From Xestospongia muta (taxonomy: Eukaryota; Porifera; Demospongiae; Haplosclerida; Petrosiidae), in NCBI GenBank assembly GCA_963693285.1, contig OY848919.1:12085461-12149460 (forward strand): a stretch of 64,000 nt of DNA, written 5' to 3'. Below, one piece after another: positions 12,789 through 27,000 of this stretch. Position 1 is the stretch's first letter. The number at the start of each line of letters is the position of its first letter. The position numbers and the translations under genes were made by a program. Under the pieces are notes generated by a model, which saw only the letters and a list, made by a program, of their open reading frames with translations, did not search any database and had not been told where the DNA came from.

Positions 12789-14847
12789 TTAACCTGATTG
12801 ATATCCACATCTCTGTAAAAAAAATATAGTGATGCGAACACAAATGGTTGAAAGAACTGCTAGTGCAGCTGTAAATTTAAAAAGATGAGAAATAAACAAC
12901 AATGACATTGTTTTTATTAACATTCTGTATTAAAAAATAATGAATACCTGGAATATCTCCATGAAACCAGAAAATTAAGAGTATCATTATAAGTACACTA
13001 ATTAATATCATATTAATACCATAATCTGTAATGATATATTGTAAGTTTTGTTAAAATTTAAAAGAGTACAGTTTACCTTTCATGTTAGGTCCAAACTTAT
13101 AACAGAGACAAAAGACAAGAAATCCAAAAATAATGAATGTGCTGATTATAATTATGTAATTATCTAAAACATTTCAGTAAAATAACCAAAATATAATATA
13201 TAGTGATGTACCTTTAACTTCATTCCGAATATTATCCTGTATTATTCTTTCTATTAAAGGGTACAATTAGTATATTTAAGTCAACTTAAAAATTATAACA
13301 TACGACCAACAAATGTTTCATATTCTGATTTATCATATGTGTTACGAAATATTATCTTTGATTGCTGGACAAGACAGTTACTTGTATTATATTGCATTAC
13401 TATACTACCAGTGTATGAATCATCTTCTGATGGCATCTTTATCTGAAATATAATTGTTTAATTTATAAGTACATCAATAAATTACATACACTTAATTGGG
13501 TCTTATCAGTAATGTTCCAACAGCCAAAGGGCTTTATTTCCAGAGATACATCAGTTTCTTTAACTTCTATGTTGCAAGGAATTGGGTTATCATCAGCGAT
13601 CCATTCATTATTCAGCAATGTCTTTCTCAGATTCTAAATAAAACAATAACATTTAATTATAATGAAATATCTATAGTATAAAACCTCGTGTCTTGACTCT
13701 GATCGGGAAATTAAGGCAACTATCTCCAAGTGAGGATTACTATCATGATTGCTGATTTTTTGCCAGTAAAAGGACAGATAAAATCTAGTTGTAATGTCAT
13801 AGGGTCCACCAATTGCTATATCATGATTATTAAAGTTTTTCAATTGAAATGTAATAAAGTTACAATATGGCTCAGTGTGGCCAGGTAATATTTCTGTTTT
13901 ACCCTCATCATTTTGGTGAAGAATAACAAGTGACTCAGCCTCTTCTTCAGTAGAGATAACTGCATTATGTTGTACTATAATATTTACTGGATATTGAAGC
14001 TTTTCACTGGCTGATATATGATGTGTCTGAGAAAGACATTTATATCCTTCGGGGATTTTAAATCGACAAGAATGATCCAAAGAAACTGATATATCAACTC
14101 GTTGTCCTTTTAGAAAACTGTCAGTTGAAATATCTATTATAAAACTATTGTCTGCCCACGAAATTGTGTCTGCCATTCCACCAATGATACTCTTTTTCAA
14201 GTAATGTGTTTCTGCAGGACATGTATAACATCAATAATCATAACACCATAGATATTAACTGTCATCATAGTATAATTTTTTTTAAATACATTCATTCATC
14301 TGCCTATTCATTTTGTCCATGGAAATGATGTCAAAACCAACCAGCTACATATTGAACTTATGTGCACTGATCAGTTCCATTACATAATTGGTAAGTTTTG
14401 TTAAATAACAATCTGTCAGTCAGTCTATAATTCATTCATTTATTTATCCATCCAACTATTTGCAAAGTTTAGAAAGACAGACAACAGCATATACCTGTTT
14501 TAAGCTGATTAATAGCTATTGCTAGCAGCACGATCACTGTATATATGATCCATTGTGCTACATAATTGAACAAACTCAATAATAACCCAACAAAACACAA
14601 TGAAAAGGTATTTATAATAGATACCACACTCTTGAGAATATAATGATTATCAAATATCACATTTAAGCACACATTATTGGCATAATGACAATAGAATGAC
14701 TTATACAGAACAATTTCAAATGCATTTTATGTCAAATCACAAAATGTGGGATAAAGAACAACATTTAGGCCAATTTATTACAATATAGATGTAGCTCACC
14801 ATTCTCTCTCAACAAATTCTTTCGATTGTCTGCTGTTTTCCTAGTAG
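12789..14847 (-). CDS. TM-ZU5-like-multi-TM module 2
   Basis: Exon 14800-14847 is a 16-residue phase 1-1 stalk exon (ATRKTADNRKNLLREN). A membrane helix exon (AQWIIYTVIVLLAIAI) lies near 14575-14500. The ZU5-like exon is 13685-14211 (IGGMADTISWADNSF, STEEEAESLVILHQN). UPA-like exons are near 13634-13490 and 13443-13306, followed by a linker and three helix exons down to 12789. The last helix exon reads CGYQSG and stops, but the base before it forms a G|GTTAAT donor in phase 1. That donor could splice to the phase-1 acceptor at 12553 and fuse modules 2 and 1 into one transcript. A further 5' exon near 14907-14962 (IEIDKLTREK) does not match in phase, so the true 5' end is uncertain. The ZU5 acceptor differs from its sister at 22121; a ctgcag acceptor nine bases further downstream keeps frame. 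Confidence 0.65.
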
Positions 14848-15079
14848 CTAAAGAGCGTAACTATATATATATAATTAAAACATCTATGCTAATAATAGTT
14901 TTGTGGCTTACTTTCTCTCTGGTCAACTTATCAATCTCAATAAATTTCATAATTCTATCTTAGTGATTTTCTCTTCATTAGTGTGAAGTAAAGAACGCCA
15001 CTTCCTCCTGCGATATCTGTTATGATAGGTAACAAAGCTAAGTATGTACTCCCTCATAAATAAAAATGTGCATCATTTG

Positions 15080-15830
15080 CATTAATAAAGCTGAGTATGA
15101 TGTATACCATGTGTGTGTATTTGTTACCATAGTTACATGTATTAATCTTTTATTATACATGACATATAAGCTTTAAATTAACACATCAAAGACAACACTA
15201 ATAATACAATCAAAACTATCTTAAAAATGGATCAATACATAGAAGAATGGATGCATACCTTACTGTTACCATGACTCCAGCTACTCATTTTACTACATAT
15301 CTTGTGTAGTCATTAGTCATCCTCAAATGATATATAATACATACAAATACATAATATAATGATATATAATACATATTATAAACATGTAGACCTAAGTTAT
15401 CAGTATTCCCATGAAGAGATGTTGCAAATCTCTCAGATGCCTCAACATTTCCTAATACAACAATTAGTTTTGTTATTAACTAATATACTGTTAGAGATGT
15501 CATTAGTGGTATTTCAAAATTGGTATTACCTTTAATAGAGAATTGAGCATTTAGCTGTCATTAATCTCATCAACCATTCTCTGTTATGTCAAATATTGCA
15601 GATCATGAGTTAGATGGAGAGTAGTCACATTTACTGATTAAATAATTGAATTATGACTTTATCATTCACTTTCTCAATAGTAACATTAGCTGCTAATGAA
15701 GGAAGTTATGCTAGGTAATTATAGTTATGACAAGTTTGTGCTCTCTCATAGATATAAATACAACAACAACAAATAAATAAACAAATTTATCTTATTATAT
15801 AACAACACTGACAATATTCAAAACTTATTT
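15080..15830. repeat. Block X copy 1
   Basis: A repeated block with fixed landmarks. In order these are a gttaccatagttacatg palindrome-like site, ttaagtca/ttaaattaacacatcaaag, aaaatggatcaatacatag, tactgttaccatgactccag, 32-bp minisatellite units near 15330-15385, and a 300-bp tail with cattaatctcatcaac and gctgctaatgaaggaagttatg. Related copies start near 22985, 35120, 38300, 47975, 56575 and 58995, with a partial tail at 16380-16690. A similar arrangement upstream of modules 2 and 4 indicates segmental duplication. Confidence 0.75.
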
Positions 15831-16076
15831 TAATGAAATATTTTTTTAATATAATTTAATTTTATTTTATATAATTGTTGTTGTGCATGTGTGATCAATC
15901 AATACATCATTGTATTTACTGTCAAACAGAATTTCTTCAAAATATTATAATAAATAATAAGTCCAACTACATTAGCACACACATATACTGTCAGTGTTTT
16001 AGAAATACTTATGGTTGCAAAGTGTAGATGGTTGTATATAATAGTATTTCTTATTTATGAATCATCTTGATTTATC

Positions 16077-16285
16077 ATTTCCAAGGCAAAAGGCTTTTCA
16101 GGAAAGATCCTATTTTGTCAATCATATCCAAAACTGTAGTACACACAAATACATAATATAATGATATATAATACATACAAATACATAATATAATGATATA
16201 CAATACACACAAATACATAATATAATGATATATAATACATATTAATACATAATATAATGATATATAATACATACAAATATGTAGA
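16077..16285 (-). pseudogene. Orphan ZU5-gene terminal exon fused to minisatellite
   Basis: 16077-16136 reads LDMIDKIGSFLKSLLPWK and then a stop, after an actacag acceptor. It matches terminal exons such as those at 16842, 24056 and 39296. Immediately upstream, from about 16140 to 16285, the gene is replaced by about 4.5 units of the 32-bp minisatellite, so no helix or ZU5 exons are attached. This is a solitary 3' exon left by rearrangement. Confidence 0.6.
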
Positions 16286-16841
16286 CCTAAATCCTCAGTT
16301 TTCTCATGAAGAGATGTTCCAAATCTCTCAGATGCCTCAACATTTCCTAGTACAACAATTAGTTTTGTTATTAACTAATATACTGTTAGAGATGTCATTA
16401 GTGGTATTTCAAAATCGATAATTGAGCATTTAGTTGCCATTAATCTCATCAATCGTTCTCTGTTATGTCAAATATTGGGGATCATAAGTTAGATGAAGAG
16501 TCAGTAATGTTTACTAATTAAATAATTAAATTACAACTTTAGCATTCACTTTCCCAATAGTAACAATAGCTGCTAATGAAGGAAGTTATGCTAGGTAATT
16601 GTAGTTATGACAAGTTTGTGCTTCCTCATAGATATAAATGTAATAACAAATAAATAAATGAATTGATGTATCCTTTATCTAATAATCTGTGCATGTGTGA
16701 TTATAATTTTTATTCAAAATATCATAATAGATAAGTCCAACTACATAGCACACACATATACTGTCATTTTTAGCAGTATATGTATAAGTACTTATGTTTA
16801 CAAAGTATAGACTATTGTGTATAATAGTACATATTTCTTAT

Positions 16842-18945
16842 TTATGAATTATCTTGATTTAATGGTTGCCAAATAAGGCTTTTCAGGAAAGATCCTATTT
16901 CACGAATACTCAAAACTGTAGTAGAGAAAATACAGCAGTGTCATAATAACTTATTATATATATATTAAAGTTGCAATTAACCTAATGGAAATTTATATTT
17001 CTTTGCAAGAATTGAAATGATCTGAAAGAAAACTATCACCATAAGCACTGTAAAGACTGTAAATCCTAAAGAGGAAGAAATAAACAACCATCATAATGAA
17101 TCATATTAACATTCTATATTACAAATTATATATATATATTATATATATAATTATACCGTATATAGCTTCATGTACATAAACAATCAGCAGTGTTATTATG
17201 AGTGCAATAACTAAAAATATTCCTATACCATGATCTGCAATGATAATATGTAATTTTTTAAAAGTTCAAAAGAGTACAGCTTACCTTTCAAGGGTACAAA
17301 TTTACAACAGAGATAAAAGACAACAAGTCCATAAAGAATACATCCAATTATAATTACAATATTGTCTACAAAACTTCATTTCAGTAATAGCCTATTAATA
17401 ATAGTATACCTTTGACTTCCTTCCTAATAATATCCTGTAACTTTGGTGGTATTACCTGATCTATTAAATGAATAATTAGTATATTTAAGTTAACTTAAAG
17501 TAATAACGAACGGCCAACAAATGTTTCATATTCTTCTTTATCATGAGTATTCTGAAATTTTATCCATGATTGTTGAACCAGACAGTTACTAGTATTATAT
17601 TGCATTACTACACTACCAGTATTTGAATCATATTCTGATGGCAACTTTTCCTGAAATATAATTGTTTAATTTATAAGTGCATCAATGAATAACATACAAT
17701 TAATTGGTTCTTATCAGTAATGTTCCAACACCCAAAGGGCTTTATTTTCAGAGATATATCAGTTCCTTTCGCTACTAACTTGTGAGGGATTGGGTTATCA
17801 TCAGCTATCCATTTTTTTTCCAATATCTTGTTTTCTTCATTCTAAACATTAGCAAATAATTATAATAGACATATTTATAATGTAAGAACCTCATGTGTTA
17901 TCTTTGATTGAGAGATCAGAGTAAGTATGTTCATGTAAGGATTACTAATATCATCGTGAATTTTTAGCTGAAGTCGGTAAAAGGACAGCAAATATTTAGT
18001 ATATATCTCACTGGGTACAGCAACTGCTACATAACAAAACTCAGTCATTTTAAAAGTAATGACGGAACAATTTGGTTCAGTAGAGCCATTTAATTTTTCT
18101 GTTTTACTCTTATCATTTCGGTGAAGTATAACAAGTGACTTAGCCTCTTCTTCAGTAGTAATAACTGCATTATGTTCAAGAGTAAGATTTACAGGATTTT
18201 GAAGCTTTTCACTGGCTGTTATCTTAAATGTCTGAGAAATAATTTTATATCCTTTGGGGATTTCAAATTGACGAGAATGATTTAAAGAAACTGATATATT
18301 AACTTGATGTCCTTTTGGAAAGCTATCAGTATAAATGTCTATTATAAAACTATTGTCTGCCCACAAAATTGTTTTTGCTCTCCCACCAATGACACTCTTA
18401 TTAAAACAAGGTATATCTGCTGTACCTGTATAACAACAATTATCAAAACACCACAACATATAACTGTCATCATTTGACAGTGATCCATCCATCTCTCCTC
18501 CATTCACTAACCCATACTTCTATTTAAAACAGCTTGTACCTTTTCTCTCTGATATACGATAACTATTGGTAACAGCAATAATTGCTAGCACCAAGACTAT
18601 CATTGAAGGAAGTGTGATCTGGTGTTCTACATAATTAACATATGCAGTAATAACACAAAACATAACGAAAATGTACTGGTTCATAACACCATGTAAGTTT
18701 GAGAATATTGTTAATATTGAAAATAATGGTGCACTCAAACATGAATTATTGGCCCAACAATAATAGAATAACTCATGCAGAACATCAAATACAATTTTTT
18801 CGATATATCACAAATGCTCTTTCATCACTATCATGTATGTGAGGATAAGAAGCATCATAAAGACTGACAGTATTGAAGCTCACCTTTTGTCAACTTATTT
18901 ATCTCTTCTTGATTGTCCACTACTATATCTAATTTTTCATTAGTG
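16842..18945 (-). CDS. TM-ZU5-like-multi-TM module 3
   Basis: An apparently intact module. Its parts are a stalk exon at 18883-18945 (ATNEKLDIVVDNQEEINKLT), a membrane helix exon near 18628-18535 (SMIVLVLAIIAVTNSY), the ZU5-like exon 17890-18425 (IGGRAKTILWADNSF, TTEEEAKSLVILHRN), two UPA-like exons (WIADDNPIPHKL; LPSEYDSNTGSVVMQYNTSN), a linker, and three helix exons near 17368-17286, 17235-17160 and 17068-16986. The terminal exon ends PLNQDNS at 16842. Acceptors and donors are canonical throughout this span. A further upstream stalk exon (about 19020-19076) has AT in place of the donor GT, and a MASN start exon lies at 20456-20474. The 5' half is probably damaged, although this 3' half remains open. 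Confidence 0.7.
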
Positions 18946-20455
18946 GCTATAGAACATAACCATATATGGTATAAACTACTAATTACTAACAGTACTATGG
19001 CTCATCTTCTTTCTCTCTGATCAACTTCTTTTTCTCTTCTTGATTGTCTGGTAATTTTTCACTGGTAGCTACATCATGTAATTATATAAATATGACATGT
19101 ACATGTATATGACATAAATATTACATGTATGTAATATTAATGTAGCTTACATTTTTCCTTATCAAGATTAATTTATAAATCCCAGTGACTTCTGGCTCAA
19201 ACTTGTTATTTCTTGTTTCTCTTGTAGTCGTACAGTTAGTGGGAGCTAGCTTCCCCTACTGTATCTTTATCTCCTCTGCTTAGCTTGTAAAAACGTGACT
19301 CTGATTTGTAGCTATTAAAACAGTTGTGCATACATGTAGTTGTTATGTACACACTCATACATTTTTCACTGGATGTTTATCACGCAGCCTATGTAGGGAT
19401 GACATGATGTTCTATCTTCCTCTTGTTATTACTATTTTTTTATGCCATGATAATAAGTAGAAGTCTTTAAAAGATTATTTTTACACAGAAATGTATGTTT
19501 TTACATGAAGTATCCACTTTTAGAAGTCTTATTATGAGTGCTTTTAACATTGAAAGTAGTAGTTGTATAGGGCCTTGGCAGAGCCTTTGTAAGAGACACC
19601 ATTTTTATAAGTTATATTCATGTTTGAATTCATGATAAAAAACAAGGTCATTAACATAGGTTTGTTTGTAAGGCCAGTATTCTATTTATCATGAGGCCTG
19701 TTCTAAGTGGCGTTGATTTGTGTTCTTCATTAGTAACCTTTCTTTTTGTTTGATACAATGTTTGGTGACCGTTTGCTTACTTCAGTTATAGTAGAACAAT
19801 AATTTATAATGGATAAAGCAAACAAGCAATTATAACAATGAATTAAACAACTAGAAAGTATATAACAGTCACCTCACAATTCAACATGACAATGAAACAT
19901 AGATTAAAGAAATCAATATTAATAGCTATGATGATCAATAATGTTATGATGTATAATACCATGTATATGTATGTAGTCGTTACCATAGCAACATATATTA
20001 ATTATTTATCACTCTAAGAGATGTTAAGACATCAATCATTCATAAATATAACGACATTATTTTCAAAACTAACTTAATAATTAATTAACTTACAGAAAAA
20101 TGAATACTTACTGACTCATTTTGTAATCAACAACATGATGTCTCCATGATGGATTCCAATGAAGTGATCTGATCATTTCCAGACTCTAAGAAAAACATGA
20201 AAAATAAGTTTTCAATAAATATTGTTGCATGGCCAAAGGAATTGATAAAAGCTCAGTCAAATACTATTGTATTGTGAATGTTGTTATTACCATCTTAATG
20301 TCACACACATTCATATAAGTTGATACTTAAGTTTTCCATATAGCAAAGGAGCATACTGTGCTATATGTACTGAGACACTCTAAAAGTATGTGTTACACAT
20401 GTCAACACATAATATGCATCATTTTTAAATCCAATTAAGCTCACTTACTTAGCGG
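18946..20455 (-). other. Damaged 5' part of the module 3 gene and unassigned sequence
   Basis: 19020-19076 encodes a stalk-like unit (TSEKLPDNQEEKKKLIREKE), but the donor reads AAG|ATGAGC instead of GTGAGC. At 20260 the acceptor that opens the CARD exon in paralogues (ttccttag) reads ttcctttggcc, and no CARD frame follows. An exon-like piece near 20115-20190 ends in a strong GTAAGTATT donor but does not join exon 1 in frame. 19200-19800 shows no feature I recognise. An X-box-like site, gttaccatagcaac, lies near 19987. Confidence 0.5.
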
Positions 20456-20474
20456 ATTTGATGCCATAGTCAAT
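20456..20474 (-). CDS. Start exon MASNPL of a paralogue that lost its CARD exon
   Basis: ATG at 20474 followed by ASNPL and a GTAAGTG donor in phase 1, equivalent to the first exons at 8752-8770 and 5898-5916. The next exon of the family is absent: its acceptor is mutated and the domain is missing. This may be a non-functional start, or the start of a shortened stalk-TM-ZU5 protein similar to the gene at 49920-55121. Confidence 0.45.
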
Positions 20475-20510
20475 GACTGTTTATTCTATATATTGATCAT
20501 GTGCTTACTT
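20475..20510 (-). promoter_or_regulatory. TATA-type core promoter, MASN family
   Basis: GATCAATATATAGAAT precedes the ATG at 20474 by about 15-30 bp on the minus strand, matching the promoters at 5917, 8771 and 55122. The promoter outlived the loss of the CARD exon. Confidence 0.5.
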
Positions 20511-20689
20511 CAGCTTTTAATTAATTAATTCACTGATAAACTGATCAACCATTTTGACCAATTAATATTATTTATTACTCCCATAATTGCCAATGACATT
20601 CTTAATTTTAAGCATATAATATGTCTACTTATTAATGACAGAAATTATGATAAGAACAAGCCATATAATTGTTGTGTACATTATAATAA

Positions 20690-22752
20690 TTAATCTGCTT
20701 GATATCCACATCTCTGTAAAAGAAATATAGTGATGTGAACAGAAATGGTTGAAAGAATTGCTAGTGCACCTGTAAATTTTAAAAAGATGAGAAATAAACA
20801 ACAATGACATTGAATTCTATGTTTTTAATAACATTCTATATTAAAAAATAAAGAATACCTGGAATATCTTCATGAAACCAGAAAATTAAGAGTATCATTA
20901 TAAGTACACTAAGTAATATCATATCAATACCATAATCTGTAATGATATATTGTAAGTTTTGTTAAAATTTAAAAGGGTACAGTTTACCTTTCATGTTTGG
21001 TCCAAACTTATAACAGAGACAAAAGACAAGAAATCCAAAAATAATGAATGTGCTGATTATAATTATGTAATTGTCTTCAACATTCAATAAAAAACCAAAA
21101 TATAATATATAGTGATATACCTTTAACTTCATTCCAAATATTATCCTGTATTATTTTTTCTATTAAAGGGTACAATTAGTATATTTAAATCAGCTTAAAA
21201 ATTATAACGTACTGTTAACATATGTTTGATATTCTACTTTATCATATGTGTTACGAAATATTATCTTTGATTGCTGGACAAGACAGTTACTTGTATTATA
21301 TTGCATTACTACAGTTTGAATCATATTCTGATGGCATCCTTATCTGAAATATAATTGTTTAATTATAAGTACATCAATAAATTACATACACTTAATTGGG
21401 TCTTATCAGTAATGTTCCAACAACCAAAGGGCTTTATTTCCAGAGATACATCAGTTTCTTTAACTTCTATGTTGCGAGGGATTGGGTTAGCATCAGCTAT
21501 CCATTCATTATTCAGCAATGTCTTTCTCAGATTCTAAATAAAACAATAACATTTAATTATTATGAAATATCTATACTATAAAAACCTCATGTCTTGACTC
21601 TGATCGAGAAATTAGGGCAAGTATCTCCAAGTGAGGATTACTATCATGATCGCTAATTTTTTGTCGGTAAAAGGACCGATAAAATCTAGTTGTAATGTCA
21701 TAGGGTCCACCAATTGCTATATCATGATCACTAAAGTTTTTCAATTGAAATGTAATAAAGTTACAATATGGCTCAGTGTGGCCAGGTAATATTTCTGTTT
21801 CACCCTCATCATTTTGGTGAAGAATAACGAGTGACTTAGCATCTTCTTCAGTAGAGATAACTGCATTATGTTGTAGTGTAATATTTACTGGATATTGAAG
21901 CTTTTCACTGGCTGATATATGATGTGTCTGAGAAAGACATTTATATCCTTTGGGGATTTTAAATCGACAAGAATGATCTAAAGAAACTGATATATCAACT
22001 CGTTGTCCTTTTAGAAAACTGTCAGTTGAAATATCTATTATAAAACTATTGTCTGCCCATGAAATTGTGTCTGCCATTCCACCAATGACACTCTTTTTCA
22101 AGTAATGTGTTTCTGCAGGACCTGATTAACAACAATAATCATAACACTGTAGATATTAACTGTCATCATAGTATAATTTTTAAAAATAAATTCATTTATC
22201 TGTCTATTCATTTTGTCCATGGAAATGATGTCCAAACCAACCAGCTACATATTGAACTTATGTGTACTGATCAGTTCCATTACATAATTGGTAAGTTTTG
22301 TTAAATAACAATCTGTCAGTCAGTCTATAATTCATTAATTTACTTATCCATCCAACTATTTGTAAGGTTTAGAAAGACAGACAACAGCATATACCTGTTT
22401 TAAGCTGATTAACAACTATTGCTAGCAGCATGACTGCTATTGATATGATCCATTGTCCTACATAATTGAACATACTCAGTAATAACCCAACAAAACATAA
22501 TGAAAGGTACTTATAATAAATACCACACTCTTTGGAATACAATAGTATCAAATATCACATTTAAGCACACATTATTGGCATAATGACAATAGAATGACCT
22601 ATACAGAACAATTTCAAATGCATTTTATGTCAAATCACAAAATGTGGGATAAAGAACAACATTTAGGCCAATTTATTACAATATAGATGTAGCTCACAAT
22701 TCTCTCTCAACAAATTCATTAGATTGTCTGCTATTTTACTGGTAGCTAAAGA
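20690..22752 (-). CDS. TM-ZU5-like-multi-TM module 4
   Basis: Close sister of module 2. It has a stalk exon at about 22705-22752 (SKIADNLMNLLREN), a membrane helix exon near 22460-22400, and the ZU5-like exon 21586-22121 with a normal aatcag acceptor (IGGMADTISWADNSF, STEEDAKSLVILHQN). UPA-like exons, a linker and three helix exons follow, ending CGYQAD at 20690. The donor that module 2 could use to continue (CAG|GTTAAT) is mutated here to CAGATTAAT, so this copy must stop. The middle UPA-like exon near 21215-21340 lacks a few codons relative to module 2. The first coding exon is not certain. Confidence 0.65.
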
Positions 22753-22984
22753 GTGTAACTATATATATATAATTAAAACATGTATACTAATAATAGTTTT
22801 GTGGCTTACTTTCTCTCTGGTAAACTCATCAATCTCAATAACTTTCATAATTCTATCTTAGTGATTTTCTCTTCATTAGTGTGAAGTAAAGAACGCCACT
22901 TCCTCTTGCGATATCTGTTATGATAGGTAACAAAGCTAAGTATGTACTCCCTCATAAATAAAAATGTGCATCATTTGCATTAAT

Positions 22985-23760
22985 AAAGCTGAGTATGATG
23001 TATACCATGTGTGTGTATTTGTTACCATAGTTACATGTATTAATCTTTTATTATACATGACATACAAGCTTTAAATTAACACATCAAAGACAACACTAAT
23101 AATACAATCAAAACTATATTAAAAATGGATCAATATAATATAGAAGAATGGATGCATACCTTACTGTTACCATGACTCCAGCTACTCATTTTATTACATA
23201 TCTTGTGTAGCCATTAGTCATCCTCAAATGATATGTATACATACAAATACATAATATAATGATATATAATGCATACAAATACATAATATAATGATATATA
23301 ATACATACAAATATGTAGACCTAAGTCCTTAGTTTTCCCATGAAGAGATGTTGCAAATGTCTCAGCTGCCTCAACATATCCTAGTACAACAATTAGTTTT
23401 GTTACTAACTAATATACTGTTAGAGACATCATTAGTGGTATTTTCAAAATTGGTGTTACTTTTAATAAAGAATTGAGTATTTAGTTGTCATTAATCTCAT
23501 CAACAATTCTCTGTTATGTCAAATATTGCAGATCATGAGTTTGACGAAGAGTAGTCATGTTTACTGATTAAATAATTGAATTACAACTTTAGCATTCTCT
23601 TTCTCATCAATAATATTAGCTGCTAATGAAGGAAGTTATGCTAGGTAATTATAGTTATGACAAGTTTGCCGCTCCCTCATAGATATAAATGTAACAATAA
23701 ATAAATAAATGAATTGGTGTATCCCTTATCTATATAACAACTGACAACATTCAAAACATT
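22985..23760. repeat. Block X copy 2, with short minisatellite
   Basis: Same landmarks as 15080-15830. The plus-strand micro-frame begins MDQYNIEEWMHTLLLP here, a three-base in-frame insertion relative to other copies. The minisatellite (about 23225-23312) has fewer than three units. The block ends against the terminal exon of the next ZU5 gene at 24056. Confidence 0.7.
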
Positions 23761-24055
23761 ATTTAACGAATAGTAAAGAGAGAAATTTGCTATGTGAGGC
23801 TGTCTATGAAGTGACAGGACTTTGTTTGAAATTTAGAGATAATATGGTAAAAACTGTGCATGTGTGATTAATCATTACATCATTGCATTTTTTGCCAAAT
23901 AGTATTTATTCAAAATATCAAAATAAGTAATAAGTCCAACTACACAACACATGTTTATATACTGTCAGTTTTAGCTATGCATATAAGTACTTATGTTTAC
24001 AAAGTACAGACAGTTGTATATAATAGTATTTCTTATTTCTGAATCATTTGATTTA

Positions 24056-27000
24056 TTAGTTGCCAGGTGTAGCCTTAAAGTTTTCCAGGAAAGACCCTAT
24101 TTCGCCAATCATACCCAAAACTGTAGTAGAGAAAATACAGCAGTGTCATAATAACCTATTATATATATATTAAATTACAATTAACCTGTTTGAAATTCAT
24201 ATATCTTTCCAAGAATTGAAATGATCTGTAAGAAAAGTATCACCATAAGTGCTGTAAAGACTGTAAATCCTAAAGATGCAGAAATTAACAACCATCATAA
24301 TAAATTCTATTAACACTCTGTATTAAAAATTATATATATATATATATATATAATTGTACCTTGTTTAGCTTCTTGTACCCAAACAACCAACAGAATTATT
24401 ATGAGTACAATAATTAAAAATATTGCTATACCATGATCTGTAATGATATTATGTAAATTCTGTTAAAACTTCAAGAGTACAGTTTACCTTTCAAGGGTCC
24501 AAATTTATAACAGAGATGAAAGACAAGAAATCCAATAAAAATAGATATTGTAATTATATAATTGTTTGCAACGTATCAATAAAATAGCAAATAATTAGTA
24601 TGTAGTGGTATACCTGTGACTACCTTCAAAATAATACTTGGTTCTGTTATCTGATCTATTAAATGATAGAATTAGTATATTTAAGTGAATTAAATATTAA
24701 AACGAACGGCCAACAAATGTTTCATATTCTGCTTTATCATGAGTGTTCTGAAATCTTATCCATGATTGCTGTACAAGACAGTTACTTGTATTATATTGCA
24801 TTACTACAGTACCAGTATTTGAATCATCTTCTGATGTCATCGTTACCTGAAATGTAATTGTTTAATTTATGAGTGTATCAATGAATAACATACAATTAAT
24901 TGGTTCTTATCAATAATGTTCCAACAACCATTAAATTCTATTTCCAGAGATGCGTCAGTTCCATTCACTACTAATTTGCAAGGAATTGGGTTATCATCAG
25001 CTGTGAATCCATTTTTCAATAGCTTCTTTTCATTGTTCTAAAACATTAGCAAATCATAATGAAATACTTATAGTATTAAAAACCTCATGTAGATGTTTTT
25101 GCTCTGGTTTGGAAACAAGGGCAAGTATCTTCAAGGAAGGATTACTATCATCATGAGCTTTTTGTCGGTAAAAGGACAGCAAATATTTAGAATTAATGTG
25201 GTTATATCCAATGACTGTTACATTGCTCAATTTAGTCAATTGAAATGTAATAAAGCTAGAGCTTGGTTCAGTATAACCTTTTACTATTTCCGTTTCTCCC
25301 TCGTCACTTTGGTGAAGAATAACAAGTGACTCAGCCTCTTCTTCAGTAGAGATAGCTGCGTTATGTTTTAGTGTAATTGTCAACGGTTGTTGTAGCTTTT
25401 CACTGACTCTTATTTCATAAGTTGGAGAAAACCTTTTATATCGTTTTGGGATCATATATTGATGAGAATGACGTACAGAAACTAATATATCAATATTATG
25501 TCCCTTTGTAAAACTTCCAGGTTGTATATCCATTCTAAAAGAATCATCTGACCACTGTATTATGTCTGCTGTTCCTCCAATGACATTCTTTTTAATATAA
25601 AGTGTATCTATAGGAACTGCAATAGTTATAAAGTGAACATTAAAACAAGATTATAATTGTAAAAATTCTATGCATTCATCATCTGTCCATCCATTTATTA
25701 TGTGTAGAAATTTTAGGACTTAGAAGACTGCCAGCTTACCTTTCTTTACATCAGTACTAGCAATAACAATTGCCAGTATTGCCATAATTATTGAAAAAAA
25801 TATAATCCTCCATTTTCCTACATAATTAATAATATAATTAAAATTTATACAAGATTACAATTGAAGAAATCATCCTATGATTGTTTTGGAATATACTGAT
25901 TTAACAGTAAAGCTTTATCTAGAGCTACAAAGGCTGTATAATTAGCAGCAATGTCTGTGGAATACTATAGCTATAAAATGCTAGAAAAAGTCTCTGAGAC
26001 ACGAGCTAACACTAGCAAGAAGGTTTAAGCATGATCAGCCACACCCATTGTCATAGGACTCGTGGTTAGAGTTAATAAAATTCATTGACCTTTACTAATT
26101 TGAAGATAGTAATATTACAAAAACAATTTTAAGACAATATTACAATTACTGTCTTGTTTCTTAACTAATACTTTATCAATAGCTATAGAACATAACCATA
26201 TATAGTATGTACTACTACCACTACCATAGCTCACCTTTTTTCTTTTTGGTCAACTTCACCATATCTTGTTTCTCCATTAATACTTCATCAGTAGCTATAG
26301 AACATAACCATATATGGTATGTACTACTAACAGTATTATGGCTTACCTTCATTCTCTCTGGCTAACTTCTCAATCTCTTCTTCTTTCTCTACTAATACTT
26401 TATCAGTAGCTGTAGAACATAACCATATATGGTATGTACTACTAACAGTACTATAGCTTGCCTTCCTTCTCTCTGGTTAACTTCTCAATCTCTTCTTGTT
26501 TCTCTACTAATACTTTATCAGTAGCTATAGAATATAACCATATATGGTATGTACTACTAACAGTACTATAGCTTGCCTTCCTTCTCTCTGGTTAACTTCT
26601 CAATCTCTTCTTGTTTCTCTACTAATACTTTATCAGTAGCTGTAGAACATAACCATATATGGTATGTACTACTAACAGTACTATAGCTTGCCTTCCTTCT
26701 CTCTGATAAACTTCTCAATCTCTTCTTGTTTCTCTACTAATACTTTATCAGTAGCTGTAGAACATAACCATATATGGTATGTACTACTAACAGTACTATA
26801 GCTTACCTTCCTTCTCTCTGGTTAACTTCTCAATCTCTTCTTTCTCTACTAATACTTTATCAGTAGCTATAGAACATAACCATATTTGGTATGTACTACT
26901 AATAATACTATAGCTTACCTTCTTTCTCTCTGGTTAACTTCTCAATCACTTCTTCTTTCTCTACTAATACTTTGTCAGTAGCTATAGAACATAACCATAT

